The position numbers and the translations under genes were made by a program. A DNA stretch of 64,000 nt from Cryptomeria japonica (taxonomy: Eukaryota; Streptophyta; Pinopsida; Cupressales; Cupressaceae), in the NCBI RefSeq assembly GCF_030272615.1, contig NC_081408.1, forward strand, positions 307,153,950 through 307,217,949, written 5' to 3'. The notes beneath the pieces are model-generated. The model saw only the letters and a list, made by a program, of their open reading frames with translations. It was not told where the DNA came from and searched no databases. Below are positions 43,263 through 57,091 of the stretch, in pieces; positions within the stretch are counted from its first letter, which is position 1; every line of letters starts with the position of its first letter.

Positions 43263-45480
43263 TTTATTTGTTATTGTATACAAGAAATTCCTTGGAAGAA
43301 AGATTTATGTTTTTTTTTACATAGAATTATTCATGTTGCTTAGTCTATTCTTGTCACATGAACTATGCAACAAAGATGCAAATATAACCCTATCTCATAG
43401 AAAACCTTGTGTGGACATTTTGTGTTTCAATTTGAGAACCAATTGTGATTATTTCCTGACACAAAGACCCATGATAATTATATTGTAGTTGCACAACCTT
43501 ACAATCTCTATCATCATGCAAAATTGTGCTTTTTAAGGCTTTACTAAATGTTGTTGTGTATGTTTAGGATTTATCAAGTATCACCAATAGTGCTCTTAGA
43601 GATCACTTGTAGATAACATGTAATGATGGAAATCCCCTTATTTTAAGGGGGTGCCAAACCCTTATTAATTAAGGATTGTCTAGTATGCTTCTCTCTTTCA
43701 CTAATATTTTTACCAGCACTGTTTTTATTTTACCTCCGTCATGACTTTCTATATTTCTCCCATCCACATTGGAGATCAACTTTCCCTGCTGCGTAGCTAT
43801 ATTTCTTTGGTATGTTTCTATTTCAAACTATATTTTCTTTTTTGCCTTTCCACACATTTGTCACTAATTTCTTCTAACCTGAACAACAACTTATGTTTCC
43901 TTCACAAGTTATCACGCTATGGGCTCCTTTTACATTTTCAGACTTTAGCATTATATTGAGTGATTGGCTGAAGCATAACAAAGCTTTTCAGTTGACACCC
44001 AATTTGGTAGATAAGGAGTAAAATTTACGTTGATGAAACTATTCATTGAGATTTAGATAACAGATCAACAATTCGGCGAAAGGATTCCAATGTTACCAAA
44101 CCCAACTATTCATTGGCATTCTGAATCACAATTTCCAAAATATGGAAGCAAATTGTATTTGTTGGGTTCTATAAAATGTGTTGGCCTCACACTCATTGAA
44201 AGTCATCATTCTCACAATCAAACGACAACCAAGATTTCTTTAAAAAAAGTTTAACCAACACCATTTTTCAAACAAATTGAGATGCTTATAACCCAAACCA
44301 TTTTTCAAACAAATAGATTGCAAAATTTGTCCATTTGCAATGGGTAATTCTTTGGAATTCTCATAATTGCTTGGCTTGTGCATTCCAAATAGACATTGCA
44401 CGCTTTGATATAGACATCCCGCTTTTGCATTGTTAAATGATATTATGTCAATTTAACAAATCTCTTTGCAGATCATACTGTTCATCCATTTTCAACAGCA
44501 TATGCATTTTGAAGACTAACAAATCTAACTGTGAGTTGTGCAACTGTAGTGCATACCTATTCAAAAACCATCTAATTGTCAATGATACTTTTTTAGTGTT
44601 CTACATTTTTTTATCAATGTTATTTTGTCAATAAATATACAATAATTGCAATTGACAATTGATATTTGTGTTCATTTTTGAAAAACGTTTTGTTAATGCT
44701 AATTGTTGTTGTATATTTTGTTTTTGTAAAGTTCAAAAGCTTTTCATTGTATGTTACGAAATCACTTCCCATGCCCTTAGTCTTGGATACTTGACCGCTT
44801 ATCGGCTTCTCATTGCACGAAAATAAACCGTGCAACCACTAGTTTATTTATATATTTAGTATTTAGTATTGTAGAAGATATGAATTCAATTAGAACCATT
44901 CAACTTCATCAAAGGTTTATTGATTTTTAAACATTATTTTATAAATAATATTTTTTATTTAATAAAATATTTACCATTATCACTTACAATTTGAATAAAT
45001 CTTAAATATAAAGAACAAAATTATAAAATAATAAATATTCAATATTTTATTTTTCTTTGGTTTGCCTTAAAATACTATTACTTGTAATCGCACCTTTATT
45101 TTTAATCAATTTATATCAATATTTTTAAATAGATTATATTTAAATATTTTTTTAAATGGCTTCAAAATATTTTAAAAAATTAATTTTAAATAACAAATAT
45201 AATGAACTTGTAATTCAACTTATTTTTTATAATTAATATGTTATATTAGTAAGAAAAACATGAAGCTTAAAGTGTTGTACAAGTTTATTTTTTAATTGTA
45301 ATGTGGATGGATTTTGTTAAAAAAAAAAATCTATTTTGAAAAATGGCATACATTTCTTTCAATTGATGTGATGAGTTTTTATTATAAAATTTGTGTAACA
45401 CTTATTCGATTTTTTTGTGTTTTAATATTTTTAATAATGTTTGATAATTTCAAAGGTCTTGAAAGCTCTTAAGGAAAGTC
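43263..45480. other. AT-rich DNA without recognised genes
   Basis: About 2.2 kb with only short frames that resemble nothing known. Very AT-rich from about 44840 to 45450. No tRNA-like structure or transposon termini were noticed. Confidence 0.45.
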
Positions 45481-46127
45481 TATTCACTAATAATTGTAAT
45501 GAAGAAATTTCAATATCCATAGCTTTTCTTCTTAGGTTTTAGACCCATAACAATTAGGTTATCTTTAGTCTATTAACTACTAGGCAAGATGATTCATTTT
45601 GCAAGGAAGTTGGTAAACAAGATCACCAATCCCAATCCCATCATCACTCATCTCAAAAAAATCATCACATTTTCATGAGGTGTAGTTGAACCCTTCACTT
45701 TAATAGATGATATGGCTTGTCAACTTGATATAGTGTCTTAAGACTATCTACCATAGTGGTTGGAAACCTTAACATGAATACTTTGAAGGATACTGAACAT
45801 TAGTAATGTGATTAGTTATTATTTTATGTTCAATTGTAAATTTCAGTTATGAGAATGTAATCTATATATATAGAAATGCATTTATGAGAATGTAACGAAA
45901 AATTATTACAATGACAGTTTTATGTTTGATACATTCAATGTTATAAATTTTGTAGTTTGCAGTTTCTTTATTATTTACATTTTCCTTTATTTGGTATCAA
46001 AGCCAAATCGAAAGGTCTTGTAGAAGATAAAAATTAGATTATAGTTGAAGATCAAATTGGCATTGGCTAGAAGATTTTTTAGAAGAAAGTTGTTGTTCGT
46101 CATTATCCAAGGAGAGAAGTTGCTAGT
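45481..46127 (+). mobile_element. End of a copia-type LTR, primer site and leader
   Basis: A TATA-like CTATATATATAG at about 45862-45873 and the primer site TGGTATCAAAGCC at 45992-46004 mark the 3' part of a 5' LTR and the start of the internal region. The site matches the initiator-Met type with one change. The LTR start was not located. The leader is interrupted by the LTR insertion at 46128. Confidence 0.5.
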
Positions 46128-47283
46128 TGTAATGGTGAAAATTAGGGTTTCCACCACTAAGTAGGGAGAAGACCACTAATTTTTCTTAGGGACCATTGCA
46201 TTAAAGAGGGGTGAACCTAATAGATCTAGCCATAAGTTAGCAAGGATAGGGCTGAGAATTCTTATTAGATTCACTGGATTGGAGATTGATACCCTCTTTT
46301 AAGTTGAATTGCTGAAATGTTGAAATTAGGGTAAATGGGTTGGAATTGGAGTAAATATGCACAAATAGTGAGCTACAATTGTCAAATCGAGCCATGAACC
46401 TAGATCTAAGTAATATAAGAGTATTCAGACATGTTCCCAGAAGGAGCTCCCGATTCGTCAAGACCAGAATGCTCGTCATTCTAGTCCTTCACACTTTTCG
46501 TCATCTAAAGGGGAATATGTTAGTCTCTATGATTAAAGTTGATTCTGAAGATCGCAGCTTCATACTTGTTCTTGTGCACACTAGAGAAGGGAAATAGGTT
46601 GGGAATATGGATTTGCCTAAGTCAAACCCTAGTTTAGGAATTAACCTTGAATGAAATATTGCAAATACTGAAATAAATAATGGAAAGGTATACCTTAAAT
46701 CTGCAATTGTGGATAATGATGCTTTGCTTCTTGAATGTAATCACATATGTTGTATGAAATGGTATGAACATGACAAAACCCTAATCACACACACATACTT
46801 GCATATGAATGATGTAATTTTGCTCCACAATGATTGAATGAAGAAAATGCAGCCTTGAAGACCTTTGAAAATGCTTGATGATGAATGCTTCACAAATGCA
46901 AGGATGCTAGGTTGATTGCTTGGAGACCTAGATTGAAATGAGATGATTAAATGTCTTTATATATGAGATCCTAGGTCAACTTACCGATTAGGCCAACCTC
47001 CAACAATCACATGGGGCCACCAATTTCATTTCCCCTTGGAGAGATAGGTCCCATCCTCTATTTGAAAATTGGGCTCCTGCCCTGGTCCTCCTTAATTAGG
47101 GACCATGATTTATTCTTAGAGAGGAGGACACCCCTCTAGAGAGTCATTTGGTAGGTGTATATGGTATCAGAACTAGAGTTAAGGCACTGAACGGACCTAG
47201 ATAGGAGATTAGAGGGAGACACGCTAAAGTAGGGGAACAAACATGAGGTGTAAATTGGCTTGGTGACAATTTACAACACTACA
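46128..47283 (-). mobile_element. Probable solo LTR inside the copia leader
   Basis: In minus orientation it starts TGTAGTGTTGTAAATTG, like the LTR at 5949. The part at 46610-46850 is the reverse complement of 6895-7140 with modest divergence. Flanking pentamers CTAGT (46123-46127) and CTAAT (47284-47288) match at 4 of 5 positions. The left end (TGTAATGG) is therefore tentative. A TGGTATCAGAA word at 47162 lies inside and is taken as chance. Confidence 0.55.
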
Positions 47284-48620
47284 CTAATGAAGATAAAATC
47301 ATGAAAGAGAGCCACTAAAGTTGATAATCAAACCCCAAAAAGGGCCCGCAGTCCGCAGTTTTGGAGCGATATTTGAAGCCGCACAAAGTAGTGTTTGAAG
47401 CCACTCAATCAAAATGCAAATAGCTATAGCAAATTTGGTCAATTTACATATGAGGAAGACGAGTGGTTCGTGGCTCAAAGAGAAACAAAGTGCAAAAAGG
47501 TCATATGACTTGCATAAAAATGTCACTATTATTTGCTAGAGATAGTGATCAAAGATTTGTTAAAGTATTTTTTATTGTTGATAAAAGTTTTTTTAAGAGA
47601 ATTTAGGGCTGGTGAATAAAGGTTGTTTAATATAAAAAGAAGTGACAAATTTGAAAGGTTGTTGTCATAGTTTGAAGTTGACACTATTAGCGAGATCGTT
47701 GTTTATAATTATTTATCATCACTATCAAATTATATGAGATTTCACAACTTTCTTAAGTTGTTAAGTGCAGAAAATTCAAAGTCAAGTTGATTCATATTTC
47801 TGAAAAAATTAATGTTGTATCACCAACTGAAGGAGGATATTGATGCTATAGCAGTTATTGTGAGTCATAGTTGTTTCTTAATTTGAAATTGTATTTGTGG
47901 TTTTGTTTGTGGAGAATGCTTCTAAGTTTTAGCATTAAATATGATACTCCACCTTCATATTAAAGCAACTAGTGACTATGATTTTGTATTGTTGTATTAA
48001 TGAGAACAAAACTATGATAAAATAAGTCATTCAAAAGGAAATGGTGAAGGTAGATTGACTAACTTTTTAAAGGGAGAATTATTATATTTTTTAATCTATT
48101 AACAAGAAAATTGCATCTTTGAGAATCTGGCCAAACAAGTCTAAAGATATTGAAAGAAGATAGTAGTTTTGAAGAATATGAGGAGGTGAATGAGGAGGTA
48201 AATCACTGAACCCAACCAATACAAACAAAGTGAGTTACAATTGATTGTTTCAACAAGGAAGATATGGAAAAAGGTTAAGAAAGAAAATGAACATTTAATT
48301 TGTGAAATGGATGTTTTAAAATAAGAACTAATTGAAGTAAAGAAATATAATTCAGATATGATAATGGTTATCAAAGAGAGGACAAAAGAAAAATTTCAAT
48401 TTGTTGAATGAAATTAATAATCTTATGGTAGAATTAGAAAAGGTTAAAGAGAAAAATGAAAAGTTGGAAGCCAAAATAAAATTGTTTGATGAGGTAAAGG
48501 AAAAGTATAATGATTTAGAAGAAAAGTTACAGAGATTAGAAGAGGAAAACAGTTTGCAAATGAAAGAAATTTTAAATTCAAAAGAAGAGAATGAACAATT
48601 AGTAAAATGCAATGAGTGTT
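47284..48620 (+). pseudogene. Copia gag-like remnant with coiled coil
   Basis: Mostly broken frames. At 48401-48610 an uninterrupted heptad-rich stretch reads VELEKVKEKNEKLEAKIKLF, then VKEKYNDLEEKLQRLEEENS. Plant copia gag proteins often have such a coiled coil before the zinc knuckle. No zinc knuckle is seen because the LINE begins at about 48620-48900. By position it belongs to the copia element whose primer site is at 45992. Confidence 0.4.
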
Positions 48621-48923
48621 TATCAAAACCATTGGTTCATTTTTTTTCCTTTCTAATTTTTTGCAATGTCATGAGCTTTCGAGAAAAGGGATTGGAGCAA
48701 GAAGAGGGATCAGGCAAATGAGGGAGTGGAACCCTATTTCATGGGTTCTTCGCACTTGGTGGACGAGGGATTTTTCCTCCTCCACACAGGTAAGCAACTC
48801 ACTGCCTACCTTGGCTCTTTGCATTTATTTCCCTTTTTGTATTTGTTGTGTTTCCTTCGTACAATGAGTTAGTGTGTTGGCATAACAGATGCTATGTAGC
48901 CCTTCCTAGCATCCTTTGCCATT

Positions 48924-50876
48924 ATGGATGGAAACCTGCCTAGAGTAGGCAATGATAAAGGTGCTTTGCAAAAATCTAATCCCAAATCATTCAAGGAGGC
49001 ATTGATTGATGCGTTAGTAGCAATTCCAAAGGCTGCAAATTTTGAAACCATTTTAGTCATACTATATGAAGGTAATGGACAACCAAGAGGAGGAGGAGGT
49101 AAGTAAATAGCCATTACCATCTCCAAACTTTTTTATTTTCCCTAATGCTAATATTAATACTGTTATATATGGAAAAAAAAACCTTGTTTAAAAAATATAG
49201 CTATTTTTTTAGTGGTCGTGGATACTAGTAAAATCTCAACCTGTAAATTCTTGGATAAGTTGTTAAAAAATGTTTGGGCTAAAAAGCTAGGGTTTCAATT
49301 TTCATTCTATAGAATGATACAAAAAGGGCCTTTTCTAATCTTCTCCAAAGATGCAAATCACGGAAGGTTGTGGTTGAGAGGAAACATTGGTTTATTGGCA
49401 ATTATACATTTAGAGCTCTCAAATGGTCACCGAAAGTAGTCAATGATGATATTATGGCCCTATCTTTCCCTTGCTGGATTATCATCAAGACCTTCACCCT
49501 CTGTTGTGGAATTTAATTCCACAAATATTGGAGTCGGTTGGGAAACTACTAAGCGTTGATAACATCCAGTTATCCTACCACATATGGATGCCAGAGTGCT
49601 CATCTCAATTAATTATGGTTGTGACTTTCTCAGATTCATAGAAATCCTCATAAAAAATGAGCCTGTTACTTGCATTATAGAGGTGCTTGGTAAAATTAAT
49701 GTTTGTTTTTTGTGTTGTCAGGAGGGCCACACCAAGAGAAATTGCCCTATTCTTGCACAACATAAACAACCTGCCAAAGTTGTATAAGAAGCTAACCCTA
49801 ATCTCCCTAGAAAGGCTATTCTTAAAGCTACCCTACTCATTCAAGCTAGTCTTCCTTCACCATCAATGTCTATCACAGCGGCTATCAGTAATGATCAAGG
49901 GCCCCTCGTCAATAAGCTTAAATTATTGCAAGACATCGTTCGAGATGCATCTAAGGACCCTCCTGCTAAGTTACCCACCTTTGACAACTCTCTACAGATT
50001 AAAAGGTTCAACATTGATCCTCTTCCCCACTCTATTATCTTTGTTTCTCTTTCCCAAATTAGGGAAGACCCAAAATATAATCTTGCTCAGTTTGTCATGC
50101 CCAAACCTCATAAGATTAGAAGAAGAGACACTCAATAATTGGATTTGGAGAACATAAGGAAGAATATGGTTAGCATGATGGATGTGACTCCATCAAATAA
50201 TGTCAATATCGACATGTCCCATGTTGAAAGTGATACCACCTAGTTGGATATTGTCTCTCACTTACAACTAAATGTGAACAATGTGTCTGAGAATAGTAAT
50301 GATTCTTTTGTTAAGTCTATGGTTAGGGATTTTGAGAACAAGGGCCATAATAGTATGGGGTTGAATGGGTCCGATGGTCTAATTAACCCCAAGGGGAGAA
50401 CCTCTTCATTGAAGATGTCCAACAATTTCAATTCTCTTGTGGATTCTTCTATTGAGGATACCCACACCAATGATTTTGGTGAATTCTACTTCTCCCCTCC
50501 CCATGTGGAGAATCAAATCGCCACCCATGAGAAATCTTCTAGTAATATGACCCCTAATCCCAATCTCCATAACTCTGGATATCAAGAATTTGCCCCTATG
50601 GGCCTCCCAAAAATGAGGGATGCAAAAAATGATTTTGATCCCAATTTGATCAATACAGATCCTAGTGTCCATTATGAGGATGTGAATGGGCATCTAGACC
50701 TAGCCATTGTTCCTTATGACAATGACATTATGGGCTCTAACATGGATATGGAGAAATCCCACCCCATAGAACCTGATCAGCTAAAAGAAATTATTGTGAT
50801 CTTGTTAATAAGGAGGGGCAACTTCTTGGCCAAAGAAATGATAAGCTCTCCAAAAAGGAAAATATTGATAAACTAA
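48924..50876 (+). pseudogene. LINE ORF1 with CCHC zinc knuckle
   Basis: The N-terminal part, MDGNLPRVGNDKGALQKSN then FKEALIDALVAIPKAANFE, is followed after a gap by LLKNVWAKKLGFQFSFYRMI and FLIFSKDANHGRLWLRG, reminiscent of the DUF4283 gag-like domain of plant LINE ORF1. CFLCCQEGHTKRNC at about 49708-49749 is a perfect Cx2Cx4Hx4C knuckle. A long polar tail (49866-50876) shows no further domain. ORF1 proteins bind the LINE RNA. Several frameshifts are present. Confidence 0.7.
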
Positions 50877-51039
50877 TTCATACTAGAAATGGTCAGTTTG
50901 TTGTGTTCGAGAAGAAGAGAGGAAGACCAAAAAATAATATGTCTCCTCAAACTAAGAAATAGGATAATAAGAAGGACTTACCCAAATGTTTTGACAACTT
51001 TAAGGTTGCCATGGATATCTCCCTCTGAATATGTCATAT

Positions 51040-51890
51040 GAAATTAAACCGTATATCTTGGAATGTCAAGGAGTTTGAATCCCCAGATAGGAAATTTTTT
51101 AGTCATGTGGTTCTTGAATCAGCACAAGCACATTGATGCAGAGTTTATGCAGGAAGTAAAAGCCACACACTTCACCCTGGATGTGAATCTAAGGTATATC
51201 TAGAAGGATGCTACCCAATTTGCTACTAAACACAATAGGGGCAAAGGGAGTGCAGTCATCCTCTTAGCCAACAAATGGGGAAATTTGGTTCCAAACAATG
51301 GGGCTTCCCATACAACAAGGTAGTTTGGGTCATCATCAATGATAAGGTGTCCAAAATGGGCCTATGCTCTATGTATGCATCTAATGACTACATAAAAAGA
51401 ATCAAACTCTAGAAATGGCTCTTCAACCTCCTTGATGTGACTTGGGTAATAAGAGGTGACTTTAACATGGTTGAGCACCAGGAAGACAAAATATAGGGGT
51501 TTAGAATTTGAGTGGAAAGGTAATGAGAAATTCTACTAGGCTAGGATGAAAGAAAATCTTAGACTATTTGATCCTTTAGAAGGCAAAAAGAAAAAATATA
51601 ATTCTATATGGTATTCATGGTGTAACTTTCAGCAAGGAAGAAGAAGGATATACTATAGACTTGATAGTATTTGTGCTATAGGGACCACTACTCCTTCAAA
51701 CTAGAGGAGGATGGTACTATTATTGGAGTGTGCTTATACACTCTTTCTGATCACCACCCTATCAAGGTTGTGATCACTATGAATAGTTATCTCAGTAAGC
51801 CTCTGATTAGGAAAGATAATTTCATTCTCAACATCAATCTACTTAGAGATCAAGATATCATGAATGCAATCTACATGATAAGATAGGTTA
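51040..51890 (+). pseudogene. LINE ORF2 endonuclease domain
   Basis: Fragments include ISWNVK near the start, CSMYASNDYIKR, VIRGDFNMVEHQEDK at about 51450-51495, RLDSICA, and TLSDHHPIKVVI at about 51745-51785. GDFN and SDHHP are the signature motifs of EEP endonucleases from LINEs; the SDH contributes to catalysis. Frameshifts lie between them. Confidence 0.75.
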
Positions 51891-52099
51891 ACAAGTGGTA
51901 CAATAGTACCCCATTTGTCATTGACAAATGGAACAAGCATGTCAATAGTTGGAGAACCTTATTTAAAACTATGGTCAGGAAAATGGCTAAAGATGATAGG
52001 AGTGTGGAGAAAGAGCTTAATGAAAATATTCTCACTCTTGAGCCCCAAGTCTAATTATATCCTACCAACCTGGCAATTTTAGAATCTCTAGCTCTTACA

Positions 52100-53650
52100 A
52101 GAAACTAATTGAGGAGCCTACAAACTAAAAAGATATAGAGCCAGAATCAATTGGTTGCATCAGGGAGATAAGGGCTCTAAGTTTTTCTTCAACTTGTTGA
52201 GATAGAAATAATTCAAGGAAAGAATAGATAGAATATGGGAGGAAGGTAGAGAATTCCAACAGAGCATGATGACATCAAAGATGCCTTCCTTACATATCAC
52301 CAAAAACTTTTCTCTTATGAAGGATACTTGCTTAATAACCAAAAATCTAGAGATATTTGTAAAGCACTCATCCCTGAGAAGATCTCTGATGATGAGGCAA
52401 GCGTTCTTAAGAAATTGATTACATTAGCGGAAATCCTCAAAGCCATCAACACTCTTAATAATGATAGAGCACCTGACCCTGATGAAATACTTGTTGAGTT
52501 CTACAAAGAGGTTAAGAGTTGGATTGGTAATGATTTGTTTCATGTATATGAGGAAGCTATTAGAGTAGGTTCATTGGGAATTTAATTTAACAAAGGGGTC
52601 ACCAAACTCCTTCTTAAGGATGGGAACAAATCCCTCATCAAAAATTGGAGATTGATAATATTGTTGAATATATCTTATAAGATTCTTGATTAAATTGTGG
52701 CACTAAGACTTGTTAATGTACTTCTCGTGTTTGTTAGTAGCACTCACACCAATTTTTTCAAAGGCAAAGACATCCTTGAGAACCTCATTACTAGTTGGGA
52801 AGCTATAAGCTATCCTGATAGAACCAATCATAAGGTAGTCGTGTTTCTCTTAGACTTTGAGAAGGCATATGACCAAGTTGAATGTAGCTTTTTGATCATG
52901 ATGTTGGAAGGATTGGGTTTCCCCTTGGAATTCTATCAAGTAATTTAGGTCTTGTTGAAGGATGTCTTTGCCTAGGTTGAAGTCAATGGATCCCATACCC
53001 ATAGCTTCACCCTAGGGAGATCCATCAAACAAGGATGCCCCCTTTCTCCAACACTATTTTCCATTGTGTTTGATGCAATTTTCTACCTTCTTAGTGACTC
53101 CTATTCCCTAAGGATTAAGGGTATCTCTCTCCCTAACAATAAATACTTTACAACATACAATTAATATACAATATTGCCCTCTTCCTAGAGCTTGAGGAAG
53201 AGAATATTGATTCCTTGCTTAAAAAATTAGAGATGTCCTATGAATCCTCTGGGGAAAAAGTATCCACTACCAAGTCTATCTTTCTATGATGGGATGATCC
53301 CCCCCCCCCCAAATGGTGCAACAAATCTAAATATCAATGTAGCGGTCCCAACAAGCAAGATACCTTGGTATTCCTTTTGCATTCAACCCTTGTCTGAAGG
53401 ACACGTGGCTATGAATTAAGAGTAAGATTGACCACAAGCTTAGAAAATGGAACAAGAAATACTTATCTATGGTTGGGAGGGTGTAGGTGTGTCATTTTTT
53501 TTTATCATCCCACAGTATCTACTATGCTTTGGTTTGGCTATTCAGTAACTACCAAATCAATGACATTCAAAAATGGATTAGGAGGTTTTTATGGTTTGAT
53601 GACAAAGGTAACTGGAAATGTCACTCAATTAGATGACAATGTTGCTGCTT
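52100..53650 (+). pseudogene. LINE ORF2 reverse transcriptase
   Basis: Readable motifs: ILKAINTLNNDRAPDPDE, KGKDILENLITSWEA, VFLLDFEKAYDQVE, RSIKQGCPLSPTLFSIVFDA. The following region, where the catalytic FADD box should be, is disrupted around 53155-53180 (a stop then frame loss), so polymerase activity is lost. A C11 run at about 53300 shifts the frame again. Domain order matches the other LINE at 42525-43262, but sequence similarity is moderate. Confidence 0.8.
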
Positions 53651-53889
53651 AAGAAAGAAAATGGAAGGCTTGAGACTTAAGGAACTTAAGCTATAGGGGA
53701 TTTTCCTTGCTACCAAATAGATTTTTCATGCTCTAGATGGTAATGAGCCATGGAAGGTGCTCATTAGCAAAAATATCAAGTTAGTCATTCTCAAACAAGT
53801 CAAGACCTATAATTTTCTCCCCTTTAGTGACTTGATCATTGGAAAATTTCCTATGTTTTTAAGGCCATATAGGAGGCTTGAGAGTTCAT

Positions 53890-54540
53890 TCAAAACTTGA
53901 TTTCTCACAATGGGATATGCATTGATGATAACACCTTATGTGGGGAGAAGTCCATTTGGTGGAACCTTACCCACAAAGGCAGGCTTCTTGCCCTTATTCA
54001 AGGTTTCTCACCCAAGAGTTGGAATATCAAAGGCATTAATTTCTTTAAAGATATTATCCAAGATGGACAACTTATGTCCTAGAATGCTCTCAATTAGTGT
54101 AACTAGATTCCCCCTCCAATTGGAGAACTTACATTGTTCCAAGGGAGGTTGCTTCAGTCTCTTGTTCACCAAGACTTTCTCTTCAGTAGATGATAGATTT
54201 AAAGTTTTTTTTAAATGGAAGGATGGTACTCCTCTTTTGAATGGCAAAGCTAAATGTGTTTATGAATCACTATGTTGCAATGAGGAATTATTATCTCACT
54301 TTAATAATGTGTGGAATCTCAATCATTCTAACAACATTTGGCAAAATGTTTTTACTACTATATGGGGCAGTAGTGTTATACCTAAGAAGAAATGTTTCAA
54401 ATGGTTGGTTCACTTACAAAGTTTTCCTATTAAAAACAATGAACAAGGCACAAATATCTGTAACATTTGCAAGGTCTCTAAATAAATTGCTTACATTTTT
54501 TTTGAATGTATTGTGGCTAAAGAAGTTCAAAATATATTTT
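53890..54540 (+). pseudogene. LINE ORF2 C-terminal zf-RVT region
   Basis: The translation gives SIWWNLTHKGRLLALIQGFS, then FKWKDGTPLL, IWQNVFTTIWGSSVIPKKKC and TNICNICKVSK. The W..FW..P.K.KCFKW...PIK..... ICNIC arrangement is the zinc-binding reverse-transcriptase-associated domain at the end of plant LINE ORF2. Confidence 0.7.
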
Positions 54541-54560
54541 GTAATAATCTTACTGATTGG

Positions 54561-55314
<754 letters not shown>

Positions 55315-55412
55315 CACTAATATATGTCTCCTCCCTCTTTATACACCTCCCCCATGTAAGGAAGTTAAGTAGCAAAACAACTTCCTACACTAAGGTCTTG
55401 AGAGGAGAATAA

Positions 55413-56254
55413 TGCAAATATTTTTACTGATTGTTACAATAGTTATGGAAACTTAACAAAAATAAACATAATAACATCCATACCACAACACTTTGATTTA
55501 CATGGGGAAAACCCTTTCAGGAGAAAAACTCCACACTCCAAAAGAAGCTCAATATATTATTTAGTAATCAATAACGGATTACATTGTACTTGCAGAGAAA
55601 GCTCTTTGTAGGAGTATCACTGATCAAAGATTCAAAGGTAACTCAATAGCTATAAAACTCTTACACACAACCTCTATCTCATGCACCTCATATATAGGAG
55701 ACACAATACAAGAAATCGCCAAACGGTTTTACAAAACCATGGGCTGAAACCACCCAATAAAGTATAACCGACCTTATCTCCAATCTAGATGCCCTATGAC
55801 ATTTCAAAACACACATCAACATGTGTCCCTCCCTTTTACAACTCATTTATGTGTCTGATACATTTTATATTTCCTATTTAAAGAGTTCAAACTTTTGGAG
55901 GCCATAACTTGTGAATTGTGTGTCCGATTGACGAACCGTTTGAAGCGTCGAAAAGCCCATGAAGTGCTATATCATCTCGTAAACTACTATGTCATTTACA
56001 CCCACTTTTCAGGACATTTAGGAGGGTCTAAAGCACTCACAATTAAGTTTAAACCTTTCATTGCACCCCTCCAAAATGGAAACTTTAATATCTTCAAAAG
56101 TAGTTGTGATCTTGCGATGAAACTTTATCGGTATGCTTATCTAGCTAAACCAGAAGCTTTATGGAGAATTTTGCACCATTTCATGATCAAATGAAAACTT
56201 ACTATAAATAGTACTCTCATGTAGATGCAAGGTTGAGATACCATTTTCCCAACA
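55413..56254 (-). repeat. Copia 3' LTR
   Basis: Sense start TGTTGGGAAAATGG (at 56254) directly after the purine tract GTGGGAGAA. The proposed end is TATTTGCA at 55413. Length about 842 bp. The second end is inferred from the CA dinucleotide only. Confidence 0.6.
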
Positions 56255-56308
56255 TTCTCCCACTTGTCGAACACCTTGCAAGAGAAAAGGGAGTATCAAC
56301 ACAATAAA

Positions 56309-57079
56309 TTAATTGGTAGGGGCCATGAGGCCCATAGACTCAGAACACCATTTGAACTTCTCTATTCTCATGACCTTAGTTAAAGAATCTACAACATTCA
56401 TCAAAGTTTCTACCTTAACCAGGTTCACCCTACCATCTTCGACCATATCTTTGACAAAATGATACTGAACATCAATGTGTTTGGTCTGGGCATGAAATGT
56501 CGGGTTCTTAGCTAGGTAGATTGCACTCTGATTGTCACAATAAACTATCATTGCTCCTTGTTTTAGTCCAATATCTAAACATAGTCTCTTAAGCCAAATG
56601 GCTTCTTTACAAGCATGAGTAGTTTCCATATACTCTACTTCAGTAGTGGACAAAGCAACCACAACCTATATCTTACTCATCCAACTAATTGCACCACCAA
56701 ATAAAGTAAACACATAAGCACCAGTGGATCTTTTGCTATCAATATCACTTGCCCAGTTTGAATCCACATAACCATGAATATCAAGGGAAATCATGTCTCC
56801 AATGAGATTTCTATGATAACACAAAGAATACTCTGAGATACCCTTCAAATATTTGAAGACTCTTTTGACTACATCCCAATGAAGTCTACCGAGATTAGAC
56901 ATATATCTAGAAAGAACTCCCACTGCTTGGGAAATGTCTTGTCCAGTACAGACCATAGCATACATCAAAACTCCAACTGCATTTCGGTAAGGCACTCTAC
57001 TCATGTCTTCCATCTTCGATGGAGATGTAAGACAATCTACAACAGATAATTTCATTCCAACTATAAAAGGAACACACAA
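56309..57079 (-). pseudogene. Copia RNase H and end of reverse transcriptase
   Basis: The upstream part reads MEDMSRVPYRNAVGVLMYAM, then YMSNLGRLHWDVVKRVFKYL and GYVDSNWASDIDSKRSTGAY. After one stop come VALSTTEVEYMETTHACKEA, IVYCDNQSAIYLAKNPTFHA and KHIDVQYHFVKDMVEDG. These are the RNase H motifs of copia with the catalytic D, E and D positions still present. The end, MNVVDSLTKVM and KFKWCSESMGL, is the usual polyprotein terminus of this lineage. Confidence 0.88.
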
Positions 57080-57091
57080 TGGTCTACAATC

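Larger units (their letters stand above)
48621..54560 (+). mobile_element. Near-full-length but decayed LINE (L1-type)
   Basis: ORF1 (zinc knuckle) and ORF2 (endonuclease, reverse transcriptase, zf-RVT) lie in order on the plus strand over about 5.7 kb, the expected size of a plant L1-type LINE. The 5' end is uncertain; a short untranslated leader probably precedes the ATG at 48924. Many frameshifts and stops make it inactive. No A-tail was recognised, so the 3' end near 54560 is approximate. Confidence 0.75.

Noticed and set aside
47158-47175. TGGTATCAGAACTAG as another primer-binding site
   Set aside because: It sits inside a minus-strand LTR and no LTR end precedes it; probably coincidence.
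53300-53312. C11 run as a regulatory or structural motif
   Set aside because: It is a homopolymer in a dead LINE and most likely slippage or assembly noise.
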